Shown here: piece after piece, positions 57,810 through 64,000 of the stretch
How the letters are laid out: every line of letters begins with the position of its first letter
Numbering within the stretch: position 1 is the stretch's first letter
Origin: Biomphalaria glabrata
Taxonomy: Eukaryota; Mollusca; Gastropoda; Planorbidae
Length of the DNA stretch: 64,000 nt
NCBI RefSeq assembly: GCF_947242115.1
Contig: NC_074725.1
Coordinates: forward strand, 26,699,398-26,763,397
Reading direction: 5' to 3'
Notes under the pieces: model-generated
What the model was told of the DNA's origin: nothing
Database searches by the model: none
What the model saw: only the letters and a program-made list of their open reading frames with translations
Translations under genes and position numbers: made by a program

Positions 57810-60800
57810 CTGCGGAAATGACAAAAAAAAAAAGTTTTATATTTTACTATTCTATGAGAATGTTACACTGCTTCAATTATGTCGTGTTAAATTATGCAGC
57901 ATTCTTTTTATTATCAGAATCTGATATATTTTTTAAAATTTCCTTTTGATAACATTCACTTTTTAAAAAAAAATTATGACAGCAGAGAATGAAACTAATT
58001 CTACTAACTAAAATTGTATAAATCTGTACCTAACCAAGTGAAATCACAATGGAGTCTAGGAATTGTTATTTTTATTGGAGATTTCACTTGAGCTAAGCGC
58101 CTAAAGACAGCATGGAGACCAGGTAACTCCCTCCTTCAAGGGTTCAGAAAAGAGATTGGACTACAGTGCACTGAGCATGTAATAGTAGCATGGAGACCTG
58201 AGTGCACTGATCATGTTATAGAAACCAGAATGCACTGAGCATGTAATAGGAGCAAGGACATTGTGCATATCTTACGCGATCAATTTACCATGAACATGGA
58301 TTTATACCTAAAAGTCAAGATGGCTTCAAGAAAGAGCATGGAAACTCAAGACAGCAAACAAAAATACAGAAACACTGAAAAAAAAAAATGTTAACAGACC
58401 ACATTTAACTTACCATTTCTTCGGAGATCATAATAAATATGGCCATGATGACCTCTAGAAAAAGAACACTTCATCTCATCACTGCCGTCGTGACACTGGA
58501 CAGTGCCATCACACTTCTGAAAGACAGGTATGCACATCTTCTTGCTCTCACAGGTAAAGTTGGTGTCAGTTTTACATTGCATTAAGTCAAATTTCTTAGG
58601 CAATGCTATTAAAAACAAATATATATGTTAGTTATCTTAATAATACTAGCAATATATATAGTTCAGTATTAACATCCATATTGCTGTATTGTATCTATAA
58701 CAATTATTTCTTTTATAAATAAACTATTTAGAAAATACCAGTGGTGCTTATCTTTACCTATAATTTACACTACATTCATTCTTAATCTTCTGAATCAAAG
58801 ACATTGCCATTATTAATTTACAGGCATTCATTTATAAAATATATTATTTTAAATATTATTAATACATATGCTAGTGTTCAGCTGGTCCAATTCAGTTATC
58901 TAATCTTTGCTCTAAGAGACAACATAGAATCAAGAAGGTTAAACTTAAGGAGTAATCATTTAAATATTGGGTTATTGGTGGCCCTAAAGAATAACATGAC
59001 TGAGACAAGAAAAAATCATGTCTGATTGTAATCTTAACATTTAGGCTACCTAAATGCAGACTAGGTTGAGAAAAGGATATTGACAGAATGACTATCTTTT
59101 GCATTTTTGTGTATATATGTTTCTTAAAGTCTTGACTGCTTTAGAAAGTCATTATAAGAATTTTCAATATGGCTCCCTCACTTTTAAATGTCTGTGAATC
59201 TTTTTTTTTTTTAATGTAATTAGATAACTGTGTACAACATTTCAAGGCAAAGAAAAGAGAATCAGTTTGATAAGGCAGCTTTCATTTTAAAGTGAAACAT
59301 TGTATGTTGAACCCAGAGAAACAAGTACGCTAGTAGATGAGTGTAAAAGTAAAAGCTTTCCTAAAGACCAAATGATCTATGCAGCACCTGTTTCTATGTT
59401 TAATGGTTAATTAGGTAATAAAGAGGCCAGTAAGATGGCATGCAATCTCGATGGTCCAGGGTTTGAACCAAGCCAGCCGCGATCACCCACTATCCTGCAG
59501 GAGGTATGGGCTAATGTGAAATAATCTTTAATAAATTCAAAAATAATATCTGAAACGTAAAATAAAGCAATAATTTCCTTTAATTTAAGTCCATTGGACT
59601 TAAGAGCTTGTTCTAATTCCAGAAGAAAAAGTCTCACCTTCACCACTGTTGAAAAACATTATTTGAAAGCCAAACCATTTACAACTTGACAAGGAGATGT
59701 ACAAGAATGAAAAATATGTAACCGAAAAAAAAAATTTGCAAAGCGAAATAGTTGTCTTTTCTTTTTTCTCAAGCTTGAGTTTATGAATGACTTACGAGGA
59801 CAAGGGTCTGGATTACAATCTTCTTTCTGTTTGTTTTCACCGTCACAGTCCTTGCCTCCGTACAGCTGGCCATAGCATTCCCTGGTCCTGTCTCGGATTC
59901 CACTGCCACAGGCTTTAGTACATGCACTCCAGCCAGTCCAACCTGTCCACCTCCCATCCTCTAGGAAACAAAAACAACAAACAAATTTAAGAAGTGAATC
60001 TGATTGAAACTGCAGAATGATTTTGGTCTTACAACAATAAGATTTCTCAAACTCAGTGACAGACAGTATATATCTCAATGTAGCTAGTACAGAAGTATGT
60101 CAAACAAATTATATGCTTTTACTTTATGTCATTAAACAAGCTTTGTTAAATTTGCATAATAATATTTTAATATTTGAAATATATTATATTTAACTTTACA
60201 TGTATGATGAAATGATAATCTGTAACTAATAAGATAAACATTTTATACATTAAAGTTAATAGATATGAGAGAATGAGCAAGAACCTAATTATCCTTGTTA
60301 ATGTTCCACATTTGTAAATTAGAAAAAGCAAATTTTAATTTCCTTATCAGCTTGAAATCTGAAGAAACAAATAAACAAACAACACAAACTGCCACTGGCG
60401 AAAAAACAAAAAGAGAAAACAACAACAACAAAGTCTGATGATGTGGACAATGGGGAAAAAAAAAATTCTATTAAAAGATCAAACAAAACAGCCATCAATG
60501 GAGGAGCTTGCATGTAAAGGAGTTAATGAGCTAACAAGAATTCTGAATATTCTTTTCTAAAATAAAAAAATAAAGACACACACACACATTTTAAAAGTCA
60601 AGGAGTTGATTAATTTAATTAGCTGTTTGCCATGAAAACATTAGAGACAAAACAAAATAGACACCGGGTCATAAATCCATAGCATGTCAAGCACACATGC
60701 CTTTAGAAAAATGGCATAATATTCAATATGCTGTAGCAGTGAACACATTGAAAAACTGCATTAAAATGTTACTACCATTAATAATCTATACTTAAAAACA

Positions 60801-63800
60801 CCGTAATAGCAATGTCTTTTGATTCCCAAGATTAAGAAGTGCAGTAATTCACATGACTATGCATACCCAGCTGCAACCGGCATAGTTTTTCGCATCTCGT
60901 GCAGCGGTTGTCCCCTGGTGGTCTATTTAAGTTTTCTTTCCATCTGCGGCTTTCTTCAATAAGGCTTACTTTGAGTCTCAAATGTTTCTCAAGCAGCCTT
61001 TGTGAGAGCTCTCCAACTGTCTCTCTCAGGGGCCATCTACTGCCAGCTACTTTCCTCTATGCCAGTGAGGGCAAAATGGCACCTGAGTTGATCTTTACAG
61101 AGCTCATGGGAGGCACCTTATAAGACTAGAATGCTTTATACTAACCAAGCTTTGTTGAATATCTTTATAATCTGTAGTACTTCAGTCGACAAACTTGCAA
61201 AAATATTTCTGTTTAAGCTGCTTTTAATGTCAATTTATTTCTGGAGTATTATTTTCATTTGATTGAGTTTGATATTAAACTCTAAATGAATTCTATTCAA
61301 CACTTGTTTTTCTTCAGGGTGTTACCATAGAGGCATCTCTTAACCAGCAAATGTCACACAGCTTTGAGGGCTGAAAATCTGATTGATAGTAGGAACAACA
61401 AAACTCTAAAAAAAAAAATTATGACAGTAGAGTTTTGTGGTTGCGAGCCTTCAATAAGTTCATAAATTTAGATGCAAAGAATTTTTTACAAATTTCCTTG
61501 AAATTATAATTCCTTCAATGAAAGAAAAGATTAGAAAGACTAGCAAATGAAACTAATTCTCTTACTTAGCAATAAAAAAAAACAACCTTGTTTGTATTAA
61601 TTTGATAGAAGGATGTAAAGTAATGATGACGACAGCAATGGAATGTTAAGAAATATAAAGTCCAGCAAAAATAAACTGGGTTGTGGCTCTGAGTAACATA
61701 GGCTTCCTCTTCATTGTTCTCACTTTGGAAGAGCCAAAAAAAATATATATTTGAGATGAAGTTTGCTTTGATTTTCAGTTCAGACTTCACAATTTATTAG
61801 TCTAAAGGTAGTAACTCATGCTGGCTCAATGTTCAGGCTTAAAGCCTGAAGTCAGTTCTCTGTCAAGAAGCAGAGACTTTGGACATCTCTACTTGTCAAT
61901 TTGTAGTTATGTTTTCTATTTGTTGATGTTGTATTCTCGTAGTTATAACTAGTTCAGAACTGAACATCCAACAGAAGTCAAGAAACAGTTAGTAATAGGG
62001 ACTGATAACCAGAACAAAAAGATCAGTTGTCATCAAAACTATCAGAGGCCACCAATGTCTCTTTCAAACTATGGTACTAAACAATGACAACTAAGTCAAG
62101 AAGTAACTCTATAAATAACCAAGTAGTAACTCTATGAAGGACCAAGTAGTAACTCTATCAATGACCAAGTAGTAACTCTATGAATGACCAAGTAGTAACT
62201 CTATAAATGACCAAGTAGTAACTCTATAAATGATAAAGTAGTAACTCTATGAATGACCAAGTAGTAACTCTATAAATGACCAAGTAGTAACTCTATAAAT
62301 GACCAAGTAGTAACTCTATGAAGGACCAAGTAGTAACTCTATGAAGGACCAAGTAGTAACTCTATGAATGACCAAGTAGTAACTCTATGAAGGACCAAGT
62401 AGTAACTCTATGAGTGAACAAGTAGTAGCTATATGAATGACCAAATAGTAACTATTGTTTCATTGTGAGCTCCCTATTTATAAATTTTAGAGTTTACTAC
62501 ATTTATATCACTTTACAAGAAGCACATTTCTGCTAAGCAATCTGACTTGAATATTAAAAACAAAATAACATTAGGATACTTCTCATAGCTAAACTTTTGA
62601 CAAGATAAGATAAAGCAGCGGTTCTCAACCTTTTAAGCTCGGCGACCCCTTTTACAATTCCTCACTTTGCCGTGACCCCTCCCCCCTTACACACACACAG
62701 CAATAGAAGAGTAAACAATAACAATCCATATTTTCGATGGTCTTAGGCGACCCCTGGCAAATCATCAATCGACCCCCAAAGGGGTCGTGACCCACAGGTT
62801 GAAAACCCCTGAGATAAAGTCTAGAAGTAAGGGAGGGGAGAGGAAGTATAAACTCTCATTTCTCATGTAGGTGAAGTACTTACCTGGACAGTTTGGGTAC
62901 TTTTCATCCACACATGCAAAATTCACAATAGAGGTCCACTTCTCCTGTGCTTTCTCACCATCAGCTGGGTCGTGAATCCATACTCTCTCCTTTTTCATGA
63001 AACCAGGTCCACAGGTGGCGCTACATTGACTAAATGGTCCCCACTCACCCCAGTAACCTTTGACCTTATCATTGGCTGAAAATAGAGAAGAAACTTCCAA
63101 ACTTGAAGTGAGACAGAAATAATTTTTTTTTGTCAGCATGATATTGACCAGATAATGTCACAGATTTACACTTAGACACTGACATAGATTAAGTTATTAG
63201 ACTGAAATCTGGATGGCTGCCTAATCATGTGGTATGCACTTCAGGATATTGTCAAAATAGTCTCAGGTTCAAACCCTGCCCGCTGCCATCCCTTGCCGTC
63301 TTGCGAGAGGTTTCTATAGGAACACCCCAAAAAGTATTAAACTAACAAATGAACTGGGTAGAGTGCGTGAATCAAACTATTTTACCCTGGAGTCTTAATG
63401 AACTTGAAGCACTAGGATATTGTGTTGCCCGTTCAATCACCCACATCCTGTTATATCTTACAGATAGAGCTAGCCAATATTTATTCACCACAAAGGCTGG
63501 GTGCAACATTTCACACGACTTCCAAACCAGTCGCAACCTTGGCAAAGTGGTTGTGAAATGCTTAATGAATTCTTGTCCCTATAGCTGATGGTAGTAAAGT
63601 ACAGACCTTGTAGTCTATAGGGCAGATGATGATGTAAAGGTCATCTGATTTTGTGGCCCACGGTTAACGAGGGTGTCATGTGGCCAGCACAACGACCAAC
63701 TGCCTTTTCTTTTCCAAAACTTATGTCAGGTACCCATTAGAGCTGGGTGGACTCAAGAAAAAAATTCAGAAATTAAAAATCCCAGTCTTCACCAGGTACG

Positions 63801-64000
63801 GAAGCCTAGAGCTTTACTTCTCAGCCACTGTTCCCTATAGCTGATGATAAAGAGTGTATTTTGTAATAAAAGTTAGTTGTTTTCTAAAACTTTACTTTAT
63901 GATTTTCTTTGATTATAACAATTTTAGACATTTATATTTCTTTCACGTATATATTTTTTTTAATGAAATATTAACATCCACTAACCTTCCTTCAATGATA
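57727..64000 (-). CDS. Extracellular TSP1-TSP1-LDLa protein, partial (5' end outside window)
   Basis: Minus-strand exons are 63075-62884 (TSP1), 59960-59796 (TSP1), 58605-58414 (LDLa) and possibly 57809-57727; a 15-base piece at 64000-63986 with a GTTAGT donor may precede them. The TSP1 exons show WGEWGPFSQCSATCGPG and WTGWTGWSACTKACGSG. The LDLa exon shows CIPVFQKCDG and CHDGSDEMKC, with the acidic residues that bind calcium in this family. All internal junctions are phase 1, the usual signature of shuffled extracellular modules. The short last exon would add GGSSNFVSIWW and a hydrophobic end, compatible with a GPI-anchor signal or a short membrane tail. TSP1 and LDLa are adhesion and ligand-binding modules of secreted or surface proteins. 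The protein family is not identified. Confidence 0.8.
58414..58605 (-). CDS. LDL-receptor class A exon
   Basis: Phase 1 to 1. Six cysteines are in LDLa order, with FTCESKKMCIP, KCDGTVQCHDGSDE and MKC. It begins PLPKKFDLMQC once the split codon is joined and ends in a basic/aromatic linker (HIYYDLRRN). Confidence 0.85.
59405..59530 (+). mobile_element. SINE-B copy
   Basis: AGATGGCATGCAATCTCGAT and GGTTTGAACC are the promoter-like boxes. CCACTATCCTGCAGGAGGTA and a TAATCTTTAATAAATTC tail follow. Confidence 0.6.
59796..59960 (-). CDS. Thrombospondin type-1 repeat exon
   Basis: Acceptor GTTTCCTAG, donor GTAAGTC, phase 1 to 1. It contains the WxxWxxW pattern, then ACTKACGSGIRDRTREC and ending EDCNPDPCP, with six cysteines as expected for TSP1. 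Confidence 0.9.
60845..61115 (-). mobile_element. LINE 3' end with zinc-finger tail
   Basis: Minus-strand reading includes GSRWPLRETVGELSQRLLEK, then ESRRWKENLNRPPGDNRCTR and CEKLCRLQLGMHSH. It shows the same CxxC...H tail type as the LINE ends at 29760 and 50850, from a different subfamily. Confidence 0.7.
62098..62452 (+). repeat. Minisatellite, 22-bp unit, about 15 copies
   Basis: Unit GACCAAGTAGTAACTCTATG plus AA or AT. Copies differ mainly at GAAT, AAAT and GAAG. It lies in the intron between the two TSP1 exons. Confidence 0.95.
62616..62811. mobile_element. hAT MITE (CAGCGGTTC family) with exact target duplication
   Basis: CAGCGGTTCTCAACCTTTTA at the left and GGTTGAAAACCCCTG at the right, flanked by AGATAAAG on both sides (62608-62615 and 62812-62819). 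Confidence 0.85.
62884..63075 (-). CDS. Thrombospondin type-1 repeat exon
   Basis: Acceptor CTATTTTCAG, donor GTAAGTAC, phase 1 to 1. It reads YWGEWGPFSQCSATCGPGF, then VWIHDPADGEKAQEKW and NFACVDEKYPNCPG. It has a longer insert than a minimal TSP1 between the tryptophan/cysteine core and the last cysteines. Confidence 0.9.
63215..63320 (+). mobile_element. SINE-B copy
   Basis: TAATCATGTGGTATGCACTT and the B box GGTTCAAACCC are followed by CTGCCATCCCTTGCCGTC and GCGAGAGGTTTC, the head and middle of the family. Confidence 0.7.
63595..63835 (-). mobile_element. SINE-A, reverse
   Basis: The reverse complement has the degenerate head with AGTGGCTGAGAAGTAAAGCT, then GTGAAGACTGGGATTTTTAA, CCACCCAGCTCTAATGGGTA and CTGGCCACATGACA. 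The frame at 63349-63588 just left of it has no recognised product. Confidence 0.8.

Noticed and set aside
60319-60513. A hydrophobic minus-strand frame as a membrane exon of the TSP1/LDLa gene
   Set aside because: It is low-complexity translation of A-rich DNA without splice signals in the required phase.

Overview
The window is animal nuclear DNA. It is AT-rich, with spliced genes, long introns and many old transposons. SINEs with tRNA-like heads, LINE 3' ends coding a zinc-finger tail, hAT elements and tracts of overlapping AGATCT/TCTAGA words together suggest a lophotrochozoan, most likely a heterobranch (freshwater pulmonate-type) gastropod. That placement is inference from general knowledge of snail repeats, not a database match.

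Three host genes can be built from splice sites and reading phase. (1) A minus-strand gene (4867-10440, six coding exons, 297 codons) encodes a protein with two complete MYND zinc fingers. (2) A plus-strand gene fills the middle (20120-49891, at least eight coding exons). Its last four exons encode a FUN14 (FUNDC1-type) mitochondrial outer-membrane domain. Its first recognised exon is a single 7.9 kb open frame made almost entirely of 12-residue repeats. If spliced as modelled, the protein is about 3,121 residues, roughly twenty times the length of a usual FUNDC1. (3) A minus-strand gene at the right edge (57727 to beyond 64000) encodes thrombospondin type-1 repeats and an LDL-receptor class A module. 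All its introns are phase 1, and a short hydrophobic last exon is possible.

Layout: 1-4866 is LINE, pogo/Tigger and SINE debris and the 3' flank of the MYND gene. 4867-10440 is the MYND gene. 10441-19330 is gene-poor and repeat-dense: SINEs, LINE pieces, nested hAT MITEs, microsatellites. 19330-20050 is a decayed stretch resembling the giant exon. 20120-49891 is the FUN14 gene, whose introns hold an hAT element with another element inside it, a 1,000-bp Helitron, LINE tails and MITEs. 49892-57726 has no recognised gene. 57727-64000 is the TSP1/LDLa gene.

The most unusual system is the FUN14 protein with its giant, recently expanding repeat array. It includes a 1,227-bp segment duplicated in tandem almost without change, followed by an acidic variant array and a KSP-type repeat exon. 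The three genes have no evident shared pathway. No retrovirus-like or other virus-like element was recognised.
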